Source of the DNA: Chryseobacterium culicis
GTDB taxonomy: Bacteria > Bacteroidota > Bacteroidia > Flavobacteriales > Weeksellaceae
Assembly: GCF_002979755.1 (NCBI RefSeq)
Contig: NZ_PCPP01000001.1
Coordinates: forward strand, 2,388,665 to 2,452,664
Reading direction: 5' to 3'
Length of the DNA stretch: 64,000 nt
Shown: positions 51,970-61,427 of the stretch, piece after piece
Numbering within the stretch: the first letter of the stretch is position 1
How the letters are laid out: each line of letters begins with the position of its first letter
The notes under the pieces: model-generated
The model's input: only the letters and a program-made list of their open reading frames with translations
Told to the model about the DNA's origin: nothing
The model's database searches: none
Position numbers and translations under genes: made by a program

Positions 51970-53228
51970 TGTAATGTTCCGTTTTTCTTAGTAGGTATAA
52001 TAATTAATCTTAAAGAAGAATCTTTGTTGATATAGCTCCACATCCAGTTGAAGAATATGGCCAGCTTATTTCGAACGCTCAAAATTAGCATTAAATGGAG
52101 AAACATCCAGAAATACCACGCCAGAAATCCCTGGAATTTTATAAATGGCAGATCCACAACAGCTCTGTGCTTCCCAATCGTTGCCAATGAGCCTTTGTCA
52201 TCATACTCATATTCTTTCCACTCTTCCCGACTTTTCTTTAAAAGATTTTTACCTAAATTTTTTGCCTGATTAATGGCTACGTTGGCTACCTGAGGATGTC
52301 CCTGTGGATATTTAGGAGTTTCCATATAGGCAATATCCCCGATAGCATAAATATTATCGTAACCCTGTATTTTATTATATCGATCTACAATATATCTGTT
52401 TCTTACTAATTTGTCTTCCGGAAAACCTCCTACCACATTTCCTGTAACTCCGGCTGCCCAGATGACATTGTTGGAAGGAATTTCTTTTCCACTTTTCAAA
52501 TGAACTTTATCTCCGTCATAATCTGTCACTACTTCTCCGCTCATAAAAGTGACCCCAAGATCTTTAAGATATTTTTCGGATTTCTCCTGAGCTTCACTGC
52601 TCATTACAGCAAGTGGTTTTTCTGTAGAACTTACGAGAATAATCTTCAGATGATCAAAGTTCATATAAGGATAATCTCTTGGAAGGATGTCTTTTTTCAT
52701 TTCCGCAAAAGCTCCTGCCAACTCTACTCCTGTTGGTCCGCTTCCTACGATAACGATGTTCCAGTTACCGTCATCACTTCGGCTTTTTTCAATAATCAGT
52801 TTTTCAAAGGTCATCAAAACATGATTTCTGATGCTGATGGCTTCCTGGGTATTTTTCATTCCGAAAGCTTTTCCTTCCAGATCTTTGTTTCCGAAAAAAT
52901 TAGTTTTACACCCTGTTGCAATGATGAGTTTATCATAGGTAAATTCTGCTTCATCGGTAATCACTTTATGATTGGCAGGATCTATTTCTTTCACCTCTGT
53001 CATACGAAACTGGGTGTTTCTGGACTGCTGAAAAATCTTTCTGAAGGGAAAAGAAATGTTGGAAGGTTCTATCCTCCCTGAGGCTACCTGATAAAAAAGC
53101 GGCTGAAACATATGGTGGTTCATCCGATCGAGAACAATGACCTTTTTATTCTTGTTATTCAATGTTTTTGCAAGCTGCAGCCCCGCAAATCCTCCTCCAA
53201 TAATGATGATTTTTTCGCGTGTTTCCAT
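51966..53228 (-). CDS. ndh: Type II NADH dehydrogenase-like flavoprotein
   Basis: 420 residues from the ATG at 53228. Two Rossmann nucleotide-binding motifs are present: [17 protein letters not shown] near residue 8 (FAD) and [20 protein letters not shown] near 165 (NADH). The [28 protein letters not shown] segment near 297 is typical of NDH-2. A C-terminal hydrophobic stretch ([22 protein letters not shown]) provides membrane attachment. It passes electrons from NADH to menaquinone without pumping protons. The exact identity among NDH-2-like paralogues is not proven. It is followed directly by trmD. Confidence 0.9.
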   Translation of the reverse strand: METREKIIIIGGGFAGLQLAKTLNNKNKKVIVLDRMNHHMFQPLFYQVASGRIEPSNISFPFRKIFQQSRNTQFRMTEVKEIDPANHKVITDEAEFTYDKLIIATGCKTNFFGNKDLEGKAFGMKNTQEAISIRNHVLMTFEKLIIEKSRSDDGNWNIVIVGSGPTGVELAGAFAEMKKDILPRDYPYMNFDHLKIILVSSTEKPLAVMSSEAQEKSEKYLKDLGVTFMSGEVVTDYDGDKVHLKSGKEIPSNNVIWAAGVTGNVVGGFPEDKLVRNRYIVDRYNKIQGYDNIYAIGDIAYMETPKYPQGHPQVANVAINQAKNLGKNLLKKSREEWKEYEYDDKGSLATIGKHRAVVDLPFIKFQGFLAWYFWMFLHLMLILSVRNKLAIFFNWMWSYINKDSSLRLIIIPTKKNGTLQ

Positions 53229-53234
53229 AATACA

Positions 53235-53285
53235 CAAATTTACTGATTTTATTTTAGCATTTAGCAGTGAAAAAAGTTAGTTTTG
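53235..53285. promoter_or_regulatory. Divergent promoters of ndh and GH25 lysozyme
   Basis: On the minus strand TAAATTTG (53235-53242) lies 6 nt before the ndh ATG. On the plus strand TAGTTTTG (53278-53285) lies 9 nt before the lysozyme ATG at 53295. Both -7 elements lie in a 66-bp intergenic region. Confidence 0.65.
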
Positions 53286-53294
53286 CAAAACTTT

Positions 53295-54158
53295 ATGACA
53301 CCAAAAAAGTACACCAAAAAAACTGCCAAACAAGTCCATAAATCCAGACGGAAGAAGTATTTTTTCCGAAGATGGGTGATATTGGGCATATTAATCGTAG
53401 CATTGGTGGGAACAGGATTTTATTTAAAACAGTCTGTAAGCTACTATTATGCGTTGTACTTTAATAAATTTAAGCATAAAAAACTTCACAACAGTGAAAA
53501 GGAAGCGGCAAGAATTCAGAGAATCCTGGCCAGCAATCTTGATAAAACCTATGGCTTTGATGTTTCCCATTATCAGAACCGGGAAGATATCAAATGGGAC
53601 AGTCTCAGTATTGGAAATAAAACAATCCCGTTAGAATATGTTGTCATGCGCGCCACCATGGGAAACCGAAGTTCAGATAAGCATTTTGATGAATTCTGGG
53701 AAAGTGCGAAAAAGCATAATCTCATCCGCGGTGCCTACCATTTTTACAGAGCCGATGAAGATCCTGTGATCCAGGCAAATAATTTTTTAAAAAATGTAAA
53801 ACTGGAGAGTGGAGATCTACCTCCCATTCTTGATATTGAAAAAATTCCAAAGCGTAAAACCAATAAAAAACTGATTGAAGATCTGAAAATATGGTGTAAA
53901 ATTGTAGAAGAAGCCTATGGTGAAAAACCTATCATCTACACCTATTATCATTATTATAAAGATTTTCTGAAAGGTGAGTTTGAAGGCTATCCTTTATGGC
54001 TTGCCAATTACAATGATGTTCCGTCTCCTTCTCCCGATGATGAGTGGGATTTCTGGCAGTTTACAGAAAACGGAATTGTTCATGGGATCAATGCGAAAGT
54101 GGATCTTGATATTTATAATGGTAATTCGTGGTCGTTGAAAAGACTGACACTGGATTAG
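53295..54158 (+). CDS. GH25-family lysozyme, membrane-anchored
   Basis: 287 residues from the ATG at 53295; the in-frame TTG at 53283 lies inside the promoter and is unlikely. A Lys/Arg-rich N-terminus (TPKKYTKKTAKQVHKSRRKKY) and a membrane segment (VILGILIVALVGTGFYL, ~residues 28-44) precede the GH25 catalytic domain. That domain has YGFDVSHYQNREDIKWD (near 83), RGAYHFYRADEDP (near 148), the catalytic acids in LPPILDIEK (DxE, near 178) and YPLWLANYND near the C-terminus. It hydrolyses peptidoglycan and is probably anchored on the periplasmic side of the inner membrane. Confidence 0.9.
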   Translation: MTPKKYTKKTAKQVHKSRRKKYFFRRWVILGILIVALVGTGFYLKQSVSYYYALYFNKFKHKKLHNSEKEAARIQRILASNLDKTYGFDVSHYQNREDIKWDSLSIGNKTIPLEYVVMRATMGNRSSDKHFDEFWESAKKHNLIRGAYHFYRADEDPVIQANNFLKNVKLESGDLPPILDIEKIPKRKTNKKLIEDLKIWCKIVEEAYGEKPIIYTYYHYYKDFLKGEFEGYPLWLANYNDVPSPSPDDEWDFWQFTENGIVHGINAKVDLDIYNGNSWSLKRLTLD

Positions 54159-54172
54159 AAATAAAATAAGAA

Positions 54173-54249
54173 AGGAAGCTAGAAGCAGGAAGATGGGAGT
54201 TAATGAAATGATGTTGATCACTTTCAGTCTCCACCTTCCTTCTTCCAGT
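54173..54249. repeat. Purine-word palindrome after the lysozyme gene
   Basis: AAGGAAGCTAGAAGCAGGAA (54173-54192, continuing GATGGGAG) is imperfectly complementary to CTCCACCTTCCTTCTTCCAG (54230-54249). It has the same make-up as the element at 7618, with GGAAGC words on one arm and CTTCC words on the other. Confidence 0.55.
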
Positions 54250-54257
54250 TTTAAATT

Positions 54258-54770
54258 TTAAAGGATCTCCATAACCTCTTCCCATGAATGAACTCTTTCG
54301 TAAGTATCATTTTCTATCAGTTCATTATGAGGTTGGGTAAATATCAATCTCTGTCCTGAAAAATGATCCAGATTTTTTGGATAATCATCTATCATAACAT
54401 CTCCGGCAACTACTTTTTTACTTCCGCAAAGAACAATCTGCTCCCATGTAATGAACGGAAAATGTTCTGCCAGCCAATCATATTTTTCTCTTAAGCTGTT
54501 CGGAAATTCCATTCCTGCAGATACAATATACAGATCATATTTATTATTCAGATATTCCATTGCCTCACGGCTTCCTTTCATCACAGGTAAGGTTCTGAAA
54601 AAACCTACTTCATTTACATGTTTTTTCCCGTTTGGAAAAGACTCTATTTCAGGCTTACCAGTCAAATCACTGATTTCAATTTCTTTTCCTGTATCTCTTT
54701 TTTCAAATTGTACCAGCTGATGGTATACATCCGCCATTACCCCGTCCATGTCGACAATTACTTTTTTCAT
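54258..54770 (-). CDS. 5'(3')-deoxyribonucleotidase, HAD superfamily
   Basis: 170 residues. The nucleophile motif is VIVDMDGVMADVY (residues 4-16, DxD), with the MKGSREAMEYLNN cap/substrate segment near 80, the Ser motif IVSAGMEFP near 99 and the Lys/Asp segment KKVVAGDVMIDDYPKNL near 134-150 (acidic motif DD). This pattern fits the NT5C-type deoxyribonucleotidase family, which dephosphorylates dNMPs (e.g. dUMP, dTMP). Cytosolic; no partner gene nearby. Confidence 0.88.
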   Translation of the reverse strand: MKKVIVDMDGVMADVYHQLVQFEKRDTGKEIEISDLTGKPEIESFPNGKKHVNEVGFFRTLPVMKGSREAMEYLNNKYDLYIVSAGMEFPNSLREKYDWLAEHFPFITWEQIVLCGSKKVVAGDVMIDDYPKNLDHFSGQRLIFTQPHNELIENDTYERVHSWEEVMEIL

Positions 54771-54935
54771 TAATTCAATCAGGTTTTTGTATTATTAATA
54801 TTTAAAAAATTTGCAGATTGTGTCTTATCAAATGTACTGAATAGTTTTTTCAAAGAATGGGCACAGTCTATTAAAAAATCATAAATATTGAGTCTTATAA
54901 AAGAGGTTCCGGAAAATTTTAGATTACATTTTCGT

Positions 54936-54943
54936 ATTTTTGC
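54936..54943 (+). promoter_or_regulatory. Promoter -7 element of ABC-F gene
   Basis: The sequence TATTTTTG matches the consensus, 38 nt before the ATG. Confidence 0.65.
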
Positions 54944-54981
54944 GGTTCAATTCAAAATTAAAATCAAACCATTAATTCCCA

Positions 54982-56874
54982 ATGAATTACGTTTCTGCAG
55001 AAAATCTCACCAAATCTTACGGCATCAAAGTTTTGTTTAAAGACATTTCTTTTCATATTAATGAAGGAGATAAAATAGCTATTGTTGCCAAAAACGGAAG
55101 TGGAAAATCTACCCTTCTGAAAATATTAATGGGTAAGGAAATTGCAGACAGCGGAACTGTGATTATCAACAAAGATATCCAGGTAGTATTATTTGACCAG
55201 GAAATCGACTTTGATCCTAAGCTCAGCATTGAAGAATTTATGATGGCTCTTGATTCAGAACCTATCCTTGCGCTTAAAAACTATCATCAGTCACTTCATT
55301 CCACAGATCATGATTTTATTGAGAAAGCATTAGCGGATATGGAAGTTCATAAAGCATGGGATCTGGAAAATGAAATGAAACAGATTCTTTCCCAGCTTAA
55401 AATTACTGATCTGGATGCTAAAATGGGAACTCTTTCCGGAGGACAGATCAAACGTGTAGCGCTGGCTAAACTTTTAACAGAGACAAGAGCCGAGCACAGA
55501 CACACTCTTCTTATCATGGATGAACCTACCAACCACCTGGATGTAAACATGGTGGAATGGCTTGAAAACTATCTGAATAAGGCAAAAATCACGTTATTGC
55601 TTGTTACTCACGACCGATATTTCCTTGACAGTGTTTGTGATATAATCTGGGAAATGGAAGATCAGAATCTTTATTTTCACAACGGTTCGTATGCTACTTA
55701 TCTTGAGAATAAGATGATTCGTGAGGAAAATCTTAATGCTACGATTGATAAGGCGAACAACCTTTACAGAAAGGAACTGGAATGGATGCGAAGACAGCCA
55801 AAAGCCAGAACTACAAAGTCAAAAAGCAGAATCGATGCTTTCTACGAAACTGAAAAAGTAGCCAAAACCGACACCAGAAAAGACGGGCTTGAGCTGGATT
55901 TTGAAATGAAGCGTCTGGGAAATAAAATTCTTGAACTCAAAAATATTGATAAGAGTTTTGGACCTAAAGTTCTGTTAAAAGATTTCAGCTACCAGTTTCA
56001 GCGTGGAGAAAAAGTTGGAATCATTGGAAAGAACGGTGCGGGAAAATCTACCCTGCTAAATATTATTCAGGGTCTTGAAAAGGCTGATAAGGGTGAAATT
56101 GAAACAGGAGAAACTATTTCTTTCGGTTATTTCTCACAAAAAGGTCTTACTTATAAAGAGGATGAGCGTGTCATTGATTTCATCAAGGAAATTGCAGAAT
56201 TTTATCCGCTAGCTAACGGAAAAAGTTTATCTGCTTCACAGTTTTTAAGATTGTTCTTATTTGATGATCAGACTCAATATTCTCCCATTTCTAAACTTTC
56301 GGGAGGAGAAAAAAGAAGACTTCACCTGATGTATATTTTGTATCAAAATCCTAACTTTTTGATTTTTGATGAGCCTACGAATGATCTGGATCTTCCTACA
56401 TTGACGGTTTTAGAAAATTTCCTTCAGCAATTCCAGGGATCTTTGATTATCGTTTCCCACGACAGATATTTTATGGACAGAATTGTAGATCACGTTCTGG
56501 CTTTTGAGGGAGAAGGAAAAATCAGAGATTTTGTTGGAAACTTCTCAGAATACAGAGAAGCAAGAAGCCGCGAGGAAGCATTAGAAAAAAATACAGCTGT
56601 AAAACCTGAGCCTGTAAAAGAAGCAGTTTCTTCAGCAGAGAGTACTCAGCCTTCCCATTCTAAAAGAAAACTAACTTTTAAAGAACAAAGAGAACTGGAA
56701 ACGATTGAAAAAGAAATGCCTGCACTGGAAGAACAGCGCTCCAAAATTCTGGACAATCTCAACAATGAAGCTGATTATGAAAAGATAGCCAAACTTTCTT
56801 CAGAACTGGAAACTGTTTCAGAAAAACTGGAGAACCATGAAATGAGATGGCTGGAGCTTCAGGAACTCCTTTAA
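54982..56874 (+). CDS. ABC-F family ATPase
   Basis: 630 residues, two ABC domains without membrane segments. The first has a Walker A AKNGSGKSTLLK (near residue 36), a signature LSGGQIKRVALAKLL and Walker B LLIMDEPTNHLD; the second has GKNGAGKSTLLN (near 345), LSGGEKRRLHLMY and FLIFDEPTNDLDLPT. A linker with positively charged residues (WMRRQPKARTTKSKSR) joins them. A C-terminal coiled coil (residues ~565-630) fits the Uup-like subgroup. ABC-F proteins act on the ribosome; translation or resistance roles vary by subtype and cannot be told here. Confidence 0.94.
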   Translation: MNYVSAENLTKSYGIKVLFKDISFHINEGDKIAIVAKNGSGKSTLLKILMGKEIADSGTVIINKDIQVVLFDQEIDFDPKLSIEEFMMALDSEPILALKNYHQSLHSTDHDFIEKALADMEVHKAWDLENEMKQILSQLKITDLDAKMGTLSGGQIKRVALAKLLTETRAEHRHTLLIMDEPTNHLDVNMVEWLENYLNKAKITLLLVTHDRYFLDSVCDIIWEMEDQNLYFHNGSYATYLENKMIREENLNATIDKANNLYRKELEWMRRQPKARTTKSKSRIDAFYETEKVAKTDTRKDGLELDFEMKRLGNKILELKNIDKSFGPKVLLKDFSYQFQRGEKVGIIGKNGAGKSTLLNIIQGLEKADKGEIETGETISFGYFSQKGLTYKEDERVIDFIKEIAEFYPLANGKSLSASQFLRLFLFDDQTQYSPISKLSGGEKRRLHLMYILYQNPNFLIFDEPTNDLDLPTLTVLENFLQQFQGSLIIVSHDRYFMDRIVDHVLAFEGEGKIRDFVGNFSEYREARSREEALEKNTAVKPEPVKEAVSSAESTQPSHSKRKLTFKEQRELETIEKEMPALEEQRSKILDNLNNEADYEKIAKLSSELETVSEKLENHEMRWLELQELL

Positions 56875-56875
56875 T

Positions 56876-57025
56876 AATGATGAATTAAAAATTATGAATT
56901 ATGAATGAATTCAAGGTTCAAAGTTTAAAGTTCAAGGTTGATAGCAGTCGTGATTAGAGATTTCCAACTCATTTACACTAAACCCTAAAACGCTCTGACT
57001 CATTCATAATTCATAACTCATCATT
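56876..57025. repeat. Palindromic intergenic element with 17-bp arms
   Basis: A perfect 17-bp inverted repeat, TTATGAATTATGAATGA (56892-56908) with TCATTCATAATTCATAA (57000-57016), is extended by further matching (AATGATG and CATCATT). The loop holds another reiterated word (GGTTCAAAGTTTAAAGTTCA at 56914-56933). It lies between the convergent ABC-F and Gfo/Idh/MocA genes and its right end reaches the latter's stop codon. It has no coding potential. Confidence 0.7.
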
Positions 57026-58080
57026 TATAATTGAATGATTCCCCCTTCTTTTGCGCTTTTCAGGGAAGCATCAATGATTTTCATATTCTGAATAACTTCT
57101 CTTCCCGGAGATGGTAAAGCGTATCCAAAAACAATATGTTCATAGATCTGCTGATAATAATCCATGTAGTTTCCGGCTTCAGTTGAAGTTAGAATTCTTT
57201 CTGTTTCGGAGTTTTCATTCAGGAAATTCAATATTCCATCAGATTCTTTCAAAGGCTGCGTCCATTCTTTTCCATATACAGGAATAGCGCCTGCTACCAA
57301 TTCGTTTTCCTGGTTATCAGTTCTTTCCTGCAGGAAAGTTCCTCGATCCCCATGAATGGTATAAGCATAATGACCTTCTTTACTGAAAACCGATGTTTTC
57401 AATCTCACTCTCAGATCATTTTTGTAGAATAACAGAATTTCAAAATAGTCATTCGCAAATTCGCTTCCTTTCATCGAAAATACATCTGCAAAAAGCTTTT
57501 CAGGATACCCAAAATACAGTACAGCCTGATCTACCAGATGTGCTCCCAAATCGTGAAGTGATCCTGAGCCTAGCTGTTCAGGACTTTCTTTATGCTGTTT
57601 TCCGCTTGGAGTCGTACGAAATCTGTCAAAACGGATCTCTGTTTCTTTTATATTTCCTAGTTTTCCATCAGCTAGAACCTTTTGAACCTGTAAAAAATCA
57701 CGGTCGAATCTTCGGTTTTGATATACACTTAGGAACAATCCTTTTTCATCAGCCAATTGAACCAGTTCTTCAGCCTCAGAAACATTTACTGTAAAAGGTT
57801 TTTCCACAATAATACTTTTCCCGGCCTCCAACGCTTTTTTCGCGTATTCATAATGGGTCTGAACAGGAGTATTGATAATCACCAACTCTACATCTGCCTG
57901 CTGAAGCATTTCCTCCACAGAACGGTAAATGGTTGCTTCCGGATATTTTTCTTTTGACTCTTCCTTACTTCTTTCTACCACGGCAGACATAAAAAATCCC
58001 GGATGTTCCTTTAAAAAGGGAGCATGGAATACTTTTCCGCTCATTCCAAAGGCACAAAGCCCTGCTTTTACCAATTGCAT
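57025..58080 (-). CDS. Gfo/Idh/MocA-family oxidoreductase
   Basis: 351 residues from the ATG at 58080; the frame is open for 31 more codons, but the family starts near MQLVKAGLCAFGMSGKVFHAPF. The NAD(P)-binding Rossmann motif is GLCAFGMSGKVFHAPFL; the EKPF motif (IIVEKPFTVN) is near residue 93, with the catalytic-Lys position in place. The second domain has GSGSLHDLGAHLVDQAVLYFG near 173. The family oxidises or reduces sugar-like substrates; the substrate is unknown. It is convergent with the ABC-F gene. Confidence 0.92.
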   Translation of the reverse strand: MQLVKAGLCAFGMSGKVFHAPFLKEHPGFFMSAVVERSKEESKEKYPEATIYRSVEEMLQQADVELVIINTPVQTHYEYAKKALEAGKSIIVEKPFTVNVSEAEELVQLADEKGLFLSVYQNRRFDRDFLQVQKVLADGKLGNIKETEIRFDRFRTTPSGKQHKESPEQLGSGSLHDLGAHLVDQAVLYFGYPEKLFADVFSMKGSEFANDYFEILLFYKNDLRVRLKTSVFSKEGHYAYTIHGDRGTFLQERTDNQENELVAGAIPVYGKEWTQPLKESDGILNFLNENSETERILTSTEAGNYMDYYQQIYEHIVFGYALPSPGREVIQNMKIIDASLKSAKEGGIIQL

Positions 58081-58219
58081 ATTAAAATTTTTAACAAATA
58101 TATTCATAAAAAATACGCTTTTTCCCAGTTTAAAAGAGGTATAGAAATAATCCATCTTCCCCCCTTTTACCATATGATTTAAATCATAAAATTATTTTTA
58201 TCTATTCTAAACAAATACT

Positions 58220-58227
58220 TACATTTG
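58220..58227 (+). promoter_or_regulatory. Promoter -7 element of siderophore receptor
   Basis: The sequence TACATTTG matches the consensus, 34 nt before the ATG. A Fur-like box was not clear by eye. Confidence 0.65.
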
Positions 58228-58261
58228 CGCCTTATTTAAAACTGTTCTACATAAAAATAAA

Positions 58262-60547
58262 ATGAAAAGACAACTACTTTCTTTAGGTCTTCTATTCATC
58301 GCTGTTTCAGCGAGTTCACAGATGAAAAATGCGGAAGCAGACACCATCAGAACTCAGACCATTGAGGATATTAATCTTCACAAAACAGGAAATCCTAACC
58401 AGGCAAGAGCATTATCGACAAAGTCAAATCTGACGGTAATGGAAAATCCACAGCCAATTGCTATTGTTACCCATGAAATTATTGAGCAGCAGCAGGCAAA
58501 ACAGCTAAGTGATGTTCTTCAGAATGTAAACGGTCTGTATATCACTTCATCCAGAGGAAATTCTCAGGACAGCTTCGGGGGACGTGGTTTCATTTTAGGA
58601 AATGATAACATTTTTAAAAATGGTTCAAGAATAAATAGCGGTGTTTTCCCTGAAGTAAGTGGTCTGGAAAGAGTAGAAGTTTTAAAGGGAGCCAATGCCA
58701 TGCTTTTTGGTAATACAGCAGCAGGTGGTGTTATCAATATGATTACCAAAAAACCTAAATTCAATTTTGGTGGAAGCATCGGATTAAATGGAGGAAGCTG
58801 GAATTCTTACAAACCAACTGTTGATATCTATGGACCTTTATCTAAAAACGTTGCATTCAGAATAAATGGAGCGTATGAGCATGCCGAAAGCTTCAGAGAT
58901 GTTGTAGAATCAGAGAAGTACTACTTCAACCCTTCATTTTTATTTAATTTAAGTGATAAGTCTCAATTAATTGTTGAGGCAGATTATCTTAAAAATAATT
59001 TTACTCCGGATTTCGGGATTGGATCTATTACTGAGAAAGACCAAAGCTACAGATTGAATGATGCTGTTTCCAGAAATACTTTCTTCGGAACCGACTGGCA
59101 ATATCAAAATGTACAGCAAGCTTCTACGAATGTAACCTTTAATCATCAGTTTAACGAAAGATGGTCTTTGAACGCTACTGCTTCTTACCAAAACTATACT
59201 AAAGATTATTTTTCTTCTGAAAGAGTACAATGGATATATGAAACTAAAGATGCAACTGTAGATCCTAACAGATTATCCTGGAAAAGACCTTTTGGTAGAA
59301 CTTACAACGAACAAAATTATACTTCTGCACAAGTAAATATCAATGGTGAATTCAATACAGGAAGCATCAACCATAAAGTTTTAATTGGTTCAGATGCTGA
59401 TTATAGCCAGGCAGATGCTTATGCTTATAATATTACAGCGCCTAAAAACCTTCTCTATTTAGATGATCCTTCAACATGGGGAAGTATTGATATGCCAAAT
59501 TCTACTCTTAGTACAAGAAATAGAATCAATACAAGAAGAATTGGGATCTATGCACAAGATTTTATCAGCTTAACAAAGCAACTGAAAGTGATTGCAGGTT
59601 TAAGATGGTCTTATATCGAAAACATGCCTACACTGACCACTCGTTTTACATTAAATGATAAAATTGAAGTAGCAAATTCTTCAACCTCTGACAATGCATT
59701 TTCTCCAAAAGTAGGTTTGGTGTATGCTCCAAATGAAAACCTTTCGGTGTTTGCAACTTATACTAATTCATTTGCGTCAAATGCAGGATATACTTCAGAT
59801 CAGTTTGGTACCGTAAATACCAACCAACCTGTTACTGATGTTCAAAATCAGTTAACTACTTTATCAAGACAAAGCATAAAACCTTCAACAGTTGACCAAT
59901 ACGAGATTGGAGTTAAAAAGAATTTCTGGAACAATGCTTTAGCGGTTAACTTAACGGCTTACCAGATCATGTACAACAATTACTATCAAACCTACTGGTT
60001 CGCTTCTGCTCCAAACGGAGCACCAGTAAATTCAACAGATACCAATCTTAAAGAATTTGCAGGAAATATGAGAAGCCGTGGTGTGGAACTAGACATTACA
60101 GGAAATCCTACAGAAAATTTATCGATAATCGCAGGTTTTTCTTATAACAATTCCGTTTACACAGACACTCCTGAAAAAGGATATGTTGAAAACCAAAGAC
60201 TGGTAAGAACACCGGCTACAACAGCGAATGCTTCGGTTTTCTATAAATTTACAAACTATGTAAAAGGGTTAAAAATCGGTGCCGGAATTTATTATATCGG
60301 AGATAGAATCGCTGGATGGAATGATTCAAAATCTACAAATACAAGCAGAAACAACGTAAGTAGAATGTTTGATCTAAAAGATTATACAACAGTTTCTTTA
60401 TCTGTAGGCTACGAGTGGAATAAATTCTCAATCCAAGGGAAAGTGGGCAACCTGTTTGATGTCGTAAACTACAATGTTCATGAGAACTATTCAGTGAATC
60501 CTATCACCCCTAGAAACTACTATTTCACATTAACATACAGACTCTAG
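58262..60547 (+). CDS. TonB-dependent siderophore receptor
   Basis: 761 residues with a signal peptide (MKRQLLSLGLLFIAVSASSQ). The TonB-box region (ADTIRTQTIEDINLHKTG) precedes a plug (IEQQQAKQLSDVLQNVNGLYIT, GRGFILGNDNIFKNG, RVEVLKGANAMLFGNTAAGGVINMITKKPK) of the FhuA/FcuA/TIGR01783 type. A long beta-barrel follows and ends NYYFTLTYRL, a barrel-type terminus. It is followed 96 bp later by a PepSY-associated membrane protein, a common pairing in iron uptake. The siderophore is unknown. Confidence 0.95.
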   Translation: MKRQLLSLGLLFIAVSASSQMKNAEADTIRTQTIEDINLHKTGNPNQARALSTKSNLTVMENPQPIAIVTHEIIEQQQAKQLSDVLQNVNGLYITSSRGNSQDSFGGRGFILGNDNIFKNGSRINSGVFPEVSGLERVEVLKGANAMLFGNTAAGGVINMITKKPKFNFGGSIGLNGGSWNSYKPTVDIYGPLSKNVAFRINGAYEHAESFRDVVESEKYYFNPSFLFNLSDKSQLIVEADYLKNNFTPDFGIGSITEKDQSYRLNDAVSRNTFFGTDWQYQNVQQASTNVTFNHQFNERWSLNATASYQNYTKDYFSSERVQWIYETKDATVDPNRLSWKRPFGRTYNEQNYTSAQVNINGEFNTGSINHKVLIGSDADYSQADAYAYNITAPKNLLYLDDPSTWGSIDMPNSTLSTRNRINTRRIGIYAQDFISLTKQLKVIAGLRWSYIENMPTLTTRFTLNDKIEVANSSTSDNAFSPKVGLVYAPNENLSVFATYTNSFASNAGYTSDQFGTVNTNQPVTDVQNQLTTLSRQSIKPSTVDQYEIGVKKNFWNNALAVNLTAYQIMYNNYYQTYWFASAPNGAPVNSTDTNLKEFAGNMRSRGVELDITGNPTENLSIIAGFSYNNSVYTDTPEKGYVENQRLVRTPATTANASVFYKFTNYVKGLKIGAGIYYIGDRIAGWNDSKSTNTSRNNVSRMFDLKDYTTVSLSVGYEWNKFSIQGKVGNLFDVVNYNVHENYSVNPITPRNYYFTLTYRL

Positions 60548-60575
60548 AATTCTTTTATATAATAATTCTTACATT

Positions 60576-60611
60576 AAAAGTGGAAGTTGCATTTTTGCAG
60601 TTTCCACTTTT
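60576..60611 (+). terminator. Hairpin terminator after siderophore receptor
   Basis: AAAAGTGGAA pairs with TTCCACTTTT, with a nested TGCA/TGCA in the loop. A short T-rich tail follows. It is possibly partial, since the PepSY-like gene lies 33 bp downstream. Confidence 0.75.
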
Positions 60612-60643
60612 GAAATTTTAAAACAAAAACAAAACAATAAGAT

Positions 60644-61159
60644 ATGGATAAGATTAAAGACACAAGAAGCTTCATGAGAATTACCCACCGCTATCTGGGA
60701 TATTTCCTTGCCGGAATTATGGCTGTATATTCATTAAGTGGAATCCTTCTGGTGTACAGAGACACTGATTTTCTGAAAAGCGAAAAGAAATATGAAAAAA
60801 ACATCGCAGCTCATCTTTCAGAAAAAGAACTCAAAAAAGAACTGAAGATGAAAGGTCTTGAAGTGGAAAAAACGGAAGGAAGTGTTCTTTATTTCAAACA
60901 GGGAACTTATGACAGTGCTACCGGAAAAGCCAAGTACTCAAAAAAGGAATTACCTTTCGTATTAGATAAAATGGTTTCTCTTCACAAATCACAGTCTAAA
61001 GATGCGATATCGCCTTTAAGCGTATTTTTTGGGGTTTCTCTTTTCTTTTTCGTGATCTCCAGTTTCTGGATGTTTAATCCTAAGACAAAAGCATTCAAAC
61101 GCGGAATTAAGTTTACCATTGCAGGACTTATTATTTCTGTAATTCTTTTATTTATTTAA
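60644..61159 (+). CDS. PepSY-associated membrane protein
   Basis: 171 residues. TM1 is HRYLGYFLAGIMAVYSLSGILLVY (residues ~14-37), followed by a periplasmic region of ~80 residues rich in Lys/Glu and two C-terminal TM segments (VFFGVSLFFFVISSFWMF; FTIAGLIISVILLFI). The RITHRYLGYFLAG start resembles the PepSY-TM family, in which small proteins are found with siderophore receptors and may reduce or process the ferric siderophore. The function is inferred mainly from its neighbour. Confidence 0.75.
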   Translation: MDKIKDTRSFMRITHRYLGYFLAGIMAVYSLSGILLVYRDTDFLKSEKKYEKNIAAHLSEKELKKELKMKGLEVEKTEGSVLYFKQGTYDSATGKAKYSKKELPFVLDKMVSLHKSQSKDAISPLSVFFGVSLFFFVISSFWMFNPKTKAFKRGIKFTIAGLIISVILLFI

Positions 61160-61427
61160 ATAATATCAAAGCTGGATAAAAGAAAAAACAGCAGTTTTGA
61201 GCATTAATGACCTCATATCTATTTTTATCATTTTCATTTCAAAACGCTTGTTTTATTTTATTTATCATTACGAAATCCTCAGTAAATATGTTAAAAAACC
61301 AAAATATATCTTCCTGAAAACCTTAACGTTTATTTAGAGAAATTACGTAAAATTAAGAGTCTGGCACATTTATTGTTTTTTCTATAATTCGTGAATAATA
61401 AACATTTAATTATTAAAATAATAAATT
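61160..61427. other. AT-rich gap before the outer-membrane protein gene
   Basis: 268 bp without a gene. The sequence TATAATTCG near 61384-61392 is a weak promoter-like match 37 nt before the next ATG. Nothing else was recognised. Confidence 0.45.

Noticed and set aside
58180..58261. Riboswitch before the siderophore receptor
   Set aside because: The region is short and AT-rich with no recognisable conserved RNA motif.
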